A DNA stretch of 64,000 nt, from contig NZ_OZ245776.1 of NCBI RefSeq assembly GCF_965227735.1, forward strand, positions 4,960,001 through 5,024,000, read 5' to 3'. A program made the position numbers and the translations under genes. This DNA comes from Larkinella sp965227735. Lineage in GTDB: Bacteria > Bacteroidota > Bacteroidia > Cytophagales > Spirosomataceae. The notes below the pieces were generated by a model that was not told the origin of the DNA, did no database searches, and was given only the letters and a program-made list of their open reading frames with translations. Below are positions 51,912 to 59,944 of this stretch, in pieces (position 1 is the stretch's first letter; every line of letters starts with the position of its first letter).

Positions 51912-52345
51912 TGAATACTGAATATCGAATACTGAAGTTTAGACCGGGCGGTTTCGTGGGATTGATTTTCCTGATGGCGAGTCTGGCGGGGTGCTTTCGA
52001 CCGGCGATTCCGATTTCGATGTCGCCCAATTATCCGGTGGATGTATTCTACGAAAATCAGCAGCCTGACCGGCCGTTTACAGAAATGGAATGGCTGGAAT
52101 ACAAGGAAGAAGTGCCGCTGACCCAACAGCAGCAGGAGCCGATCAAGGGGCGCATGGTGAAACGGGGCAACAACATCGAGCAAAAAGAACTGCTGCTGGC
52201 GCGCTTAACGATGCAGGCGAAAAAACTGGGAGCCGACGCGCTGATTGCCGTTCGGTACCAATACTACAGTTCGGCAACCGTCAATGGGTATTCCATGCGG
52301 GGAATGGCCGTGAAGTACCAGAAGGAACGGGAAGTGGGGCAGTAA
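51911..52345 (+). CDS. Lipoprotein, unknown function
   Basis: A 144-residue protein with a lipobox (SLAGC, Cys at about residue 28). The mature part includes FYENQQPDRPFTEMEWLEY and AKKLGADALIAVRYQYYSS, a layout resembling YbjQ- or DUF4156-like small envelope proteins. The ATG overlaps the purN stop, and the start codon lies in an 11-base repeat (GAATATCGAAT occurs twice, near 51899 and 51921). No catalytic residue stands out. Confidence 0.75.
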   Translation: MNTEYRILKFRPGGFVGLIFLMASLAGCFRPAIPISMSPNYPVDVFYENQQPDRPFTEMEWLEYKEEVPLTQQQQEPIKGRMVKRGNNIEQKELLLARLTMQAKKLGADALIAVRYQYYSSATVNGYSMRGMAVKYQKEREVGQ

Positions 52346-52347
52346 GG

Positions 52348-52584
52348 TTACTTTACCTCGTCGTAATCCACGTATTCGCCCCCTTTCAGCTTGGAGTCGG
52401 TGGCACCGGGCGTAGTCGTATAAACGCGGGTCTCGCCTTCGCGACCGCCCTGGTTGAAACGCTCATTGGCTTTACGCTGTTCTTTAGCAAGTTGGCGGCC
52501 GACCAGCAGCCAAAAGAAAAACCGTCGTACCGGTGGTACAAAGGCGATCAGGAGTAGAAGAACGAATAAGAATTTAAAAATCAT
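52348..52584 (-). CDS. DUF4834 family small membrane protein
   Basis: A 78-residue protein with one N-terminal membrane helix (FKFLFVLLLLIAFVPPVRRFFFW) and a polar tail (GRQLAKEQRKANERF, then YVDYDEVK). The pattern is that of DUF4834, a short Bacteroidota-only family without known function. It converges on the lipoprotein gene with two bases between the stops. Confidence 0.8.
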   Translation of the reverse strand: MIFKFLFVLLLLIAFVPPVRRFFFWLLVGRQLAKEQRKANERFNQGGREGETRVYTTTPGATDSKLKGGEYVDYDEVK

Positions 52585-52650
52585 GCTGAACGACCGGGTG
52601 TTCGGGTTATGAGATAAAGATATAACGCAAAAGCGGATTAAACAGTTGCT

Positions 52651-53085
52651 CTACTGTTGAATATATCGATTATAAAACTCGCGTGGCGACAAAATCTCGG
52701 TCTTCTCAAAGGTAACCAGGTCCAGCAGATCACGGTCGCCGGTGATAATAAAGTCCGCATTAACATACTGAGCTACTTGCAGGATGTGGTTATCGTCGGC
52801 ATCACGGCAAACTGTAGGTAACTCGGAGTCAGGAAAAACCACTTGATGGCGTATCCGTATTATTTCATTAATGGCAGAACGGCGTTCGATAGAACAGCGG
52901 AATTTGGGAAGACCTAATTTTTCATCTAACTCGTTGAGAATCCATTCGGAAGTGAATAGTTGAAAATTTACCGCGCAAAAATCGTGGACTTTGGCAGAGA
53001 AACCGGGAAAGGCAAAGGTAGAGATAAAGACGTTGGTGTCGAATACAATGACTGTCGAAGCCAGTAGGCTTGGGCGAGTTTCCAT
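52651..53085 (-). CDS. PIN-domain toxin (VapC-like)
   Basis: A 144-residue PIN-family ribonuclease of the type annotated as a putative toxin component. Acidic active-site residues appear in VFDTNVFIS (Asp), in SEWILNELDE (Glu), in RDADDNHILQVA (Asp) and in FIITGDRDLLD (Asp). The start at 53085 follows an in-frame stop, so it is not extended. The likely antitoxin is encoded 76 bases upstream on the same strand. That gap is longer than in most VapBC pairs. Confidence 0.88.
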   Translation of the reverse strand: METRPSLLASTVIVFDTNVFISTFAFPGFSAKVHDFCAVNFQLFTSEWILNELDEKLGLPKFRCSIERRSAINEIIRIRHQVVFPDSELPTVCRDADDNHILQVAQYVNADFIITGDRDLLDLVTFEKTEILSPREFYNRYIQQ

Positions 53086-53161
53086 GGTAAAGTTAAATTA
53101 GAAATGGAAACCGACTACCCCTTAGCCGATTGGTGTAAAACTAAGCAATTATTTGTTAAAC

Positions 53162-53377
53162 TCAGGAAATCTCTCTGAAAATATCTTCTTCCGATTGAAA
53201 GCCTGCTTCTTGGACAACACCTTTCATTTCCTTGCGAATCTGATTCACTTTTTCCAGATACAAATAGTCGGCTACAATCTTCTGAATTAACTTTTCGGAG
53301 GATAAGTTGAGTTGCCTGGACTTCTCCTGTAAGTCATTGAAAGCATTTTCTTCGAGCGACAAGGTCAGGACTGTCAT
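53162..53377 (-). CDS. Antitoxin-like ribbon-helix-helix protein
   Basis: A 71-residue protein starting MTVLTLSLEENAFNDLQEKS. A short strand followed by two helices fits a ribbon-helix-helix DNA-binding fold, and the tail (EMKGVVQEAGFQSEEDIFRE) would wrap the toxin. It precedes the PIN gene on the same strand, as expected of an antitoxin. No clear operator palindrome was found upstream. Confidence 0.75.
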   Translation of the reverse strand: MTVLTLSLEENAFNDLQEKSRQLNLSSEKLIQKIVADYLYLEKVNQIRKEMKGVVQEAGFQSEEDIFREIS

Positions 53378-53423
53378 GGTTCTCTTTTTAATAAATATCC
53401 GACTTCATAACGTAAAAAACAAA

Positions 53424-53466
53424 AAAACAGTTGAGTCAACCCAGAATAGGTCGGCTCAACTGTTTT
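53424..53466 (-). terminator. Intrinsic terminator of carB
   Basis: Twelve-base arms (AAAACAGTTGAG and its complement) lie just past the carB stop. On the minus strand the stem is followed by a T-run (complement of the A-rich 53411-53427). Confidence 0.8.
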
Positions 53467-53481
53467 GTAATTAGTATTCGA

Positions 53482-56376
53482 TTACCGGCTCAGATATAAA
53501 TTCCGCTCGGAGTAGACTTTCTGGAAAAACTCGTCTTCGAGGTCGTCGATGAAGTAAATGCCTTCACCGGTCGATTTCATTTCCGGGCCGAGTTCCTTGT
53601 TTACATTCGGGAATTTGTTGAACGAGAAGACCGGTATTTTGATCGCATAGCCTTTTTTGACCGGTTTGAAGTCAAAATCCTTCACTTTTTTCTCGCCGAG
53701 CATCACCTTCGTCGCGTAGTTGACATACGGTTCCTGATAGGCTTTGCAAATGAACGGCACTGTCCGCGACGCCCGGGGGTTGGCTTCGATGATGTACACC
53801 ATTTCATCTTTTACCGCAAACTGAATGTTGATCAGTCCAACGGTTTTCAACGCTTTGGCAATCGTCCGGGTGTGGGCTTCGATTTGCTGGATGACGGCGT
53901 CACTCAGGTCGAAAGTCGGCAATACGGCGTAGGAGTCGCCCGAGTGAATCCCGGCCGGTTCGATGTGCTCCATGACCCCGATGATGTAGACGTCCTCCCC
54001 ATCGCAGATGGCGTCGGCCTCGGCTTCAATGGCATTTTCAAGGAAGTGATCGAGCAGAATATTGTTGTCGGGAATGTCGTGCAGAATTTTGACGACGTGT
54101 TGCTCCAGTTCCTGTTCGTTCAAAACGATTTTCATGCTCTGACCCCCGAGAACGTAGCTGGGCCGCACCAGAAGCGGAAAACCCAGTTCGCGTGACAGCT
54201 CGACGGCCTCGTCGGAACCGCGTACCGTTCCGAATTTCGGATACGGAATGTTGTAATCCCGCAGCAGCGCCGAGAAACGGCCGCGATCTTCGGCCAGATC
54301 GAGGGATTCGTAATCCGTTCCGATGATTTTAATGCCGTAGCGCGTCAGTTTTTCGGCCATTTTCAAAGCCGTCTGCCCCCCCAGCTGCACAATGACCCCC
54401 ACCGGATTTTCGTGCATGATAATGGCGTGGACGTGTTCCCAGAAAACCGGCTCAAAGTAGAGTTTATCGGCAATGTCGGGGTCGGTCGAGACGGTTTCTG
54501 GATTACAGTTGATCATGATCGTCTCATAACCACACTCCTTGGCGGCCAGAACGCCGTGTACGCACGAGTAATCGAACTCGATGCCTTGCCCGATGCGGTT
54601 TGGGCCGGAACCGAGGATCACCACTTTCTTGCGATCGCTTGTGATCGACTCATTTCCGGCTAGCAAACCAACGGGTAGAGCCCCTGTTTCGGGGAAATCG
54701 CCACCGGCACTGGGCAGTTGCGGGCTGTTAAACGTCGAGTAGTAATAGGGCGTCCGGGCTTCAAACTCAGCCGCACAGGTGTCTACGCATTTGAAGACGC
54801 GCCGGATGTTGTGCTCCTGACGAAAATCGTAAATCTTGCTTTCCTTCACCCCCAGCAAATGCGCCAACTGGCGGTCGGCATAGCCTTTCTGCTTGGCTTT
54901 CAGAATCAAAGCGGCCGGCACATCGTCCAGATCATACTTTCCGATCTCCTTTTCCAGTTCCACCAGTTCCTCAATCTGGTATAAAAACCATTTGTCGATT
55001 TTGGTCAGATTCTGGATGGTTTTGAATGACATGCCAATCTTGAAGGCGTCGTAGATATGGAACAGGCGGTTCCAGCTTGGGTGCGCCAGGCTTTGGGTCA
55101 GGGCGGCCTGGTCGGTCAGTTCACGGCCGTCGGCACCCAGGCCGTTGCGCCGGATTTCGAGCGACTGGCAGGCTTTCTGCAAGGCTTCCTGGAAATTGCG
55201 GCCAATGCCCATCGCTTCGCCCACGGATTTCATTTGCAGACCCAGCGAGCGGTCGGCACCCGGAAATTTGTCGAAATTCCAGCGCGGCACTTTCACAATC
55301 ACGTAATCGATAGCGGGTTCGAAGAACGCCGAAGTCGAGCCGGTGATCGGGTTGATCAGTTCGTCCAGGTTGTAGCCAATCGCCATTTTGGCCGCGATTT
55401 TCGCAATCGGATACCCGGTTGCTTTCGACGCCAGGGCCGACGACCGGCTCACGCGCGGGTTGATTTCGATGGCGATGATGGAATCGTCGGCCGGGTTGAC
55501 CGAAAACTGCACGTTACAGCCGCCGGCGAATTTCCCGATGCCGTCCATCATTTTAATGGCCAGATCGCGCATTTGCTGGTAGAGCGTATCGGGCAGGGTC
55601 ATCGCCGGAGCCACCGTAATGCTGTCGCCGGTGTGAATCCCCATCGGGTCGAAGTTCTCGATGGAGCAGATGATGATGAAGTTGCCCGCCCCGTCGCGAA
55701 GGAGTTCCAGCTCATATTCTTTCCAGCCCATCACGCTCTGTTCAACCAGCACTTCATGCACCGGCGACGCGTGCAGCCCGTTGTTGAGTGCCTGATCGAA
55801 GTCTTCCGGCAGGTCAACAAAACCGCCCCCGGTTCCGCCGAGGGTATAGGAAGGCCGGATAACGAGCGGAAAACCGATTTCCTGAGCAATTTCTTTTCCT
55901 TCGAGAAACGAACGGGCCGTGCGTCCTTTGCAAACGCCAACCCCCAGTTCGATCATTTTCAGCCGGAATTTCTCCCGGTCTTCGGTGGTCTCGATGGCTT
56001 TGATATCCACGCCAATGATGCGGACGCCGTACTTTTTCCAGACACCGGCTTTATCGCAGTCGATGGCTAAGTTCAGGGCCGTTTGGCCACCCATGGTCGG
56101 TAAAACCGCATCGATGGGGTGACCCTCTTCCTGATGCTTTTTGAGAATTTCGACGATGGATTTTTTCTCAAGCGGTTTCAGATAGACGTAATCGGCATTG
56201 ATCGGATCGGTCATGATCGTGGCCGGATTCGAGTTAATCAGCGATACCTCGATGCCTTCTTCGCGCAGCGAACGGGCGGCCTGTGAACCGGCATAGTCGA
56301 ATTCGCAGGCCTGACCGATGACAATAGGGCCGGAGCCGATAATGAGAATCGAACGGATGGAGGAGTCTTTGGGCAT
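53482..56376 (-). CDS. carB: Carbamoyl-phosphate synthase large subunit without MGS domain
   Basis: The synthetase subunit that makes carbamoyl phosphate from bicarbonate, ammonia and ATP for pyrimidine and arginine synthesis. Two ATP-grasp halves are present. Half one starts SILIIGSGPIVIGQACEFDY and includes RPSYTLGGTGGGFV. Half two starts VVILGSGPNRIGQGIEFDY and includes RPSYVLGGQSMKIV. The 964-residue chain ends at FFQKVYSERNLYLSR, just where E. coli CarB (1073 residues) enters its allosteric MGS-like domain, so UMP/ornithine control through that domain is absent. Shorter CarB proteins are common in this phylum. The frame opens at 56424, but the ATG at 56376 (MPKDSSIRS) fits the family. 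carA is not adjacent. Confidence 0.95.
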   Translation of the reverse strand: MPKDSSIRSILIIGSGPIVIGQACEFDYAGSQAARSLREEGIEVSLINSNPATIMTDPINADYVYLKPLEKKSIVEILKKHQEEGHPIDAVLPTMGGQTALNLAIDCDKAGVWKKYGVRIIGVDIKAIETTEDREKFRLKMIELGVGVCKGRTARSFLEGKEIAQEIGFPLVIRPSYTLGGTGGGFVDLPEDFDQALNNGLHASPVHEVLVEQSVMGWKEYELELLRDGAGNFIIICSIENFDPMGIHTGDSITVAPAMTLPDTLYQQMRDLAIKMMDGIGKFAGGCNVQFSVNPADDSIIAIEINPRVSRSSALASKATGYPIAKIAAKMAIGYNLDELINPITGSTSAFFEPAIDYVIVKVPRWNFDKFPGADRSLGLQMKSVGEAMGIGRNFQEALQKACQSLEIRRNGLGADGRELTDQAALTQSLAHPSWNRLFHIYDAFKIGMSFKTIQNLTKIDKWFLYQIEELVELEKEIGKYDLDDVPAALILKAKQKGYADRQLAHLLGVKESKIYDFRQEHNIRRVFKCVDTCAAEFEARTPYYYSTFNSPQLPSAGGDFPETGALPVGLLAGNESITSDRKKVVILGSGPNRIGQGIEFDYSCVHGVLAAKECGYETIMINCNPETVSTDPDIADKLYFEPVFWEHVHAIIMHENPVGVIVQLGGQTALKMAEKLTRYGIKIIGTDYESLDLAEDRGRFSALLRDYNIPYPKFGTVRGSDEAVELSRELGFPLLVRPSYVLGGQSMKIVLNEQELEQHVVKILHDIPDNNILLDHFLENAIEAEADAICDGEDVYIIGVMEHIEPAGIHSGDSYAVLPTFDLSDAVIQQIEAHTRTIAKALKTVGLINIQFAVKDEMVYIIEANPRASRTVPFICKAYQEPYVNYATKVMLGEKKVKDFDFKPVKKGYAIKIPVFSFNKFPNVNKELGPEMKSTGEGIYFIDDLEDEFFQKVYSERNLYLSR

Positions 56377-56684
56377 TACAGTGAGACGAATGAATAATGA
56401 ATCTGGCAACCGTTGCCACGGCAAACCGATGAAAAATGTGTGTCAATCCTTAACACACAATCACTATTCCTGACCCCCTGAAACGTACTGGCCCGAAGCG
56501 AAAACAGGTTGGCACAGCGACCGGAACGCAGACACAGGGCGAACCGTTTAGTTGCTTCCGAAGCCAATCTGTTTCGGTATGGTCAAAAATCCCACAAAAT
56601 TAGTGGATGGAGACGAATTAGGAAGAAAAACTTTTAAATGTTTTTGTCGTTGCACCCGGAAACCGCAGTGCAACGACAAAAACG
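56377..56684. other. 308-base leader region upstream of carB
   Basis: A possible minus-strand -7 box (CAAAATTA at 56595-56602, complement TAATTTTG) would give a leader of over 200 bases. A small inverted pair GTGTGT/ACACAC lies near 56437-56456. No coding frame is convincing. The right end holds a terminator. Confidence 0.45.
56640..56683 (-). terminator. Terminator hairpin after the methyltransferase gene
   Basis: Perfect 16-base arms (GTTTTTGTCGTTGCAC and its complement) with a 12-base loop start one base after the methyltransferase stop codon. The base of the stem is T/A-rich on both sides, so it could work in both directions. Confidence 0.85.
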
Positions 56685-57518
56685 CTATTTTTTAGTAACA
56701 AAGATCAAATCCTGGTAATCAACGGTATTGAGTCGACCACACCAGTTGCCAAACTTAATATCGCGAATGGTCAAGCCCGCTTTTTCAAACGCTTTCCGGG
56801 CGTAGGTCTCGTCGAACGCAATCATACTTTCGGGCAGATCCTGCAGATACACCATCGTGTTGTCCGTAAAAGGCGTCAGGTGTCGTTCGTACTTGTTTTT
56901 TCCTTCGGCATTCAACCGGCGGGATTCTTCGTTCAGCAAAAACATGGTGATATAGCCCCGCGCGCCCTTCTTCAACGTCCGCGAGATTTCGGCCAGATAC
57001 CGCTCAAAATCCGGTTCGAGCATGTGGGTAAACACCGAATTCAGAATGACATAATCGAAGGTTGCAGACTCAAACGGAAACCGCAGCTCGTGGGCCTGCA
57101 TGGTTCCGTTCGGGTTATACATCTTGTTGTAGACGTTCAGGTGGTGAAAGTTGAAGTTCGGGAAGCGTTTGTGTACTTCCTTGTTACACCAGTCTACGCC
57201 GTCTTTGACGATCTCGATGCCGTCGTATCCACCGGGCGTTTTCAGGTAGTCGGTGAGGGGAATGGCCAGCCGGCCAATGCCGCTGCCGACGTCCAGAACG
57301 CGGTCGGTTGGCTTCAGGTCGCCGATTTCTTTCATCCGGTCAATCGTGAGTTTTCCTACTTTCCTGAAATCGCCGTCACCGATAAAAATCATCCTGGACG
57401 GAGGAGTGAGGGCATCCCGTTCGCCGGTAATAATCTCCAGTTGATCGATAACGGAAACCGGAATGACATTCTTTAGTGCGGTTTTTATCGAGTTGGGAAT
57501 CAAGCTTTTCAGGCCCAT
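56685..57518 (-). CDS. Class I SAM-dependent methyltransferase
   Basis: A 277-residue methyltransferase. The SAM motif is RVLDVGSGIGRLAIPLTDYL (about residues 92-111), preceded by a long N-terminal helical region. FDYVILNSVFTHMLEPDFE and LKKGARGYITMFLLNEESR match methyltransf_25-type proteins, and the C-terminal half carries several aromatic residues (YARKAFEKAGLTI, FGNWCGRL). The target is unknown. It is followed by a terminator and lies divergent from the lipoprotein gene. Confidence 0.9.
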   Translation of the reverse strand: MGLKSLIPNSIKTALKNVIPVSVIDQLEIITGERDALTPPSRMIFIGDGDFRKVGKLTIDRMKEIGDLKPTDRVLDVGSGIGRLAIPLTDYLKTPGGYDGIEIVKDGVDWCNKEVHKRFPNFNFHHLNVYNKMYNPNGTMQAHELRFPFESATFDYVILNSVFTHMLEPDFERYLAEISRTLKKGARGYITMFLLNEESRRLNAEGKNKYERHLTPFTDNTMVYLQDLPESMIAFDETYARKAFEKAGLTIRDIKFGNWCGRLNTVDYQDLIFVTKK

Positions 57519-57575
57519 TATTGAATTGCTTTTGGTTTAAATAGCAGCCAAGTTAAACATTAAAGCCATTATTTT

Positions 57576-57597
57576 GTAAACTTATCCCCAAGTTTAC
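57576..57597. promoter_or_regulatory. Short palindrome in the methyltransferase/lipoprotein divergent gap
   Basis: GTAAACTT at 57576-57583 pairs with AAGTTTAC at 57590-57597. It lies near the middle of a 140-base divergent promoter gap, so it may be an operator. Confidence 0.4.
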
Positions 57598-57658
57598 GTT
57601 CTGGAAGAAACAGATATTTATTGATTGGAAAATTAACGGGTTAGTCTCCTTTACAACT

Positions 57659-59137
57659 ATGATGGTACGTCGACGTGCATGGGTCCTGATAGCGGTGGTT
57701 GGTCTGACGTTTGCAGGCTGTTACAAATACGAAGAGCGGGTCTGGCGGACGCCTTCCAACCAGGGTGGTACGTCCGGAACGCCGGGTACGCCGGGCACGC
57801 CGGGGGGGAATACGGGCGGAAGCGGTCCCGGAACCTCGCCCATCACCGGTTTGCCCAATCCACCGGCCCGACCTTCTTATATCGATAACGGGTCACTTCG
57901 CCTGAGCGTCGATCTGAACATGGGCGGGGCCATCACCTACCTGGCCACGTCGGCCAACGGGCAGAACCTGGTGAACAACTGGGATTCGGGTCGTCAGATT
58001 CAGGCGTCGTTTTATGCCGGGCCAACACCCTTTGCGCCGGGCGGCAAACAACCCCATCCGCAGTGGCAGGAGTTGGGCTGGAACCCGATTATGTCGGGCG
58101 ATGTTTTTGGCAACCGTTCGAAAGTGCTTGAGTCGCGGAATGATGGGCGGGAAATTTACGTCAAAACCGTGCCGATGATCTGGCCCAACGATAATGTGGT
58201 GGGTGAATGCACGATTGAAACCTGGATTACGCTCGATAAAAATACCGTTAAAGTGCGTCACCGGTTGAACAACAACCGGAGTGATACGAAACAATATTCG
58301 GCGAAACCGCAGGAGTTGCCGGCCGTCTTTCTGAATGCGCCGTTTCGGAATGTCGTTGCCTATACGGGTGCGCGCCCTTTCACCAATGATGTGCTCACCA
58401 AAACGAATAGCCAGACGGTCAACGAAATTTTTGGCGGACAGCCGCTGATTTCCCCGGAAAACTGGATGGCGATGGTCAACGATGCCAATTGGGGAGTGGC
58501 GGTTTATAAACCGAACCACCACTATTTTATCGGCGGTATTTTCGGAACCTCACCCATTGGGGGCGAATACGACTTCACCACGGCTTACATTACGCCCTCG
58601 GCCTACGAAGTGATCGACTACAATATTCAGTATCAGTACGATTATACGCTGGTTGTAGGCACGCTCGACGACATCCGGAAGTATGTCTATGCGCAACCCC
58701 GCCCCAAACTGGCTCCGGATTATCGCTTTGTGGCCGACCGGCAATCGTGGTGGTATTATCAGGGCACCGATCGCGGCTGGCCCATTAAAAACGAACTGGA
58801 TCTGCCACTCGACAACGGCAGTTTCCTGATGATTGGCCCGAACGAAATGTACCAGGCCGCCGATGTGCCGAAGATGTACATCAAAGGTGCTTTCAAAACC
58901 GATGCAACGCAGGCCCGGCTTCGGTGGATGGTGCCGAAAGACCCCGAATTTGTGGCTGGAAACTTTGTCGATTTTCCGATTATTGGCGATGGACAATACC
59001 GGACGTATGAAATCGATATGACCAAAGTGCCCACCTGGAAAGGCTCCATTATTCAACTCGGTTTTGAACCGGCCCTGGGCGAAAAAGGCGGAGCGGGTAA
59101 GTTTGCCAAAATTCAGTCCATCTCGTCCAAACCGTAA
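57659..59137 (+). CDS. Lipoprotein with galactose-mutarotase-like domain (unknown function)
   Basis: A 492-residue lipoprotein. The lipobox is TFAGC (Cys about residue 21), followed by a Gly/Thr/Pro repeat linker (GTPGTPGTPGG). The mature domain begins SLRLSVDLNMGGAITYL, a mutarotase-like start, and holds WNPIMSGDVFGN and ETWITLDKNTVKVRHRLNNN. A C-terminal beta-sandwich (about 355-490, TDATQARLRWMVPKD) resembles a carbohydrate-binding module. I do not recognise a characterised homologue. It is 14 bases upstream of the class D beta-lactamase gene and likely co-transcribed. A Met codon directly after the first could equally be the start. Confidence 0.75.
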   Translation: MMVRRRAWVLIAVVGLTFAGCYKYEERVWRTPSNQGGTSGTPGTPGTPGGNTGGSGPGTSPITGLPNPPARPSYIDNGSLRLSVDLNMGGAITYLATSANGQNLVNNWDSGRQIQASFYAGPTPFAPGGKQPHPQWQELGWNPIMSGDVFGNRSKVLESRNDGREIYVKTVPMIWPNDNVVGECTIETWITLDKNTVKVRHRLNNNRSDTKQYSAKPQELPAVFLNAPFRNVVAYTGARPFTNDVLTKTNSQTVNEIFGGQPLISPENWMAMVNDANWGVAVYKPNHHYFIGGIFGTSPIGGEYDFTTAYITPSAYEVIDYNIQYQYDYTLVVGTLDDIRKYVYAQPRPKLAPDYRFVADRQSWWYYQGTDRGWPIKNELDLPLDNGSFLMIGPNEMYQAADVPKMYIKGAFKTDATQARLRWMVPKDPEFVAGNFVDFPIIGDGQYRTYEIDMTKVPTWKGSIIQLGFEPALGEKGGAGKFAKIQSISSKP

Positions 59138-59151
59138 CGGTTGCCCTTTTT

Positions 59152-59943
59152 ATGAAGATACTGGTTGCCATCGCATCCCTTTTTCTGCTGAGCTACCGCC
59201 CCGCTTCTGTGACGGAACGCCCGGATTTCGAACGGTTTTTTACCGAACAGAAACTGAAAGGGTCTTTCCTGCTCTACGATCCGCAGCGCGACCATTACAC
59301 GGCGTATCAGTTTGAACGTACCCGGCAGGGATTTCTGCCCGCGTCCACGTTCAAGATTCTCAACACGCTGATCGGTCTGGAAACCGGTGTTCTGAAAGAC
59401 GAGCATTCCGTCATGAAATGGGACAGCGTCAAAAGGGACATCGAAACCTGGAACCGCGACAATACACTCGAAACCGCCTTTCAAGTTTCCTGCGTGCCGT
59501 GTTACCAGGAAGTGGCCCGGAAAGTGGGCCTGAAACGGATGCGCGAGTGGGTGGCTAAAGTGGGCTACGGAAAACTGGACATCAACGCCGACAACCTGGA
59601 TTCGTTCTGGCTGGAAGGCAAGTCCACGATTACACAGGAGCAACAAATCGATCTGTTGCGCCGGATTCACGAGGGCAAGGTGCCGTTTGCACCCAAAAAC
59701 CTGGCGGTTCTGAAAAAAATCATGCTCATCGACGAAAAACCGGGTATGAAACTGTACGGCAAAACGGGCTGGGCCGGCGGCAGTGCGAATCCCAACATCG
59801 GCTGGTTTGTAGGCTACGTCGAAAAAGGCGATAAGGTCTATTATTTTGCCACGAATGTCGAAAGTCCAAAACCGGTTCCCGCTACGTTTGTCCCCGCCCG
59901 TCGCCAGATCACGGAAGCGATTTTGAAGGAGCTGGGAATTTGA
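59152..59943 (+). CDS. Class D (OXA-type) beta-lactamase
   Basis: A 263-residue serine beta-lactamase of class D. A signal peptide (about 1-18) precedes the catalytic domain. Motif one is Ser65-Thr-Phe-Lys68 (PASTFKILN), motif two is Ser113-Cys-Val115 in SCVPCYQE, and the third is Lys204-Thr-Gly206 in KTGWAGG. The usual Tyr-Gly-Asn reads Tyr139-Gly-Lys141. Lys68 would be the carboxylated general base. It is a chromosomal gene without mobile-element signs, so it is probably intrinsic. Spectrum cannot be predicted. It follows the lipoprotein gene by 14 bases. Confidence 0.93.
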   Translation: MKILVAIASLFLLSYRPASVTERPDFERFFTEQKLKGSFLLYDPQRDHYTAYQFERTRQGFLPASTFKILNTLIGLETGVLKDEHSVMKWDSVKRDIETWNRDNTLETAFQVSCVPCYQEVARKVGLKRMREWVAKVGYGKLDINADNLDSFWLEGKSTITQEQQIDLLRRIHEGKVPFAPKNLAVLKKIMLIDEKPGMKLYGKTGWAGGSANPNIGWFVGYVEKGDKVYYFATNVESPKPVPATFVPARRQITEAILKELGI

Positions 59944-59944
59944 G

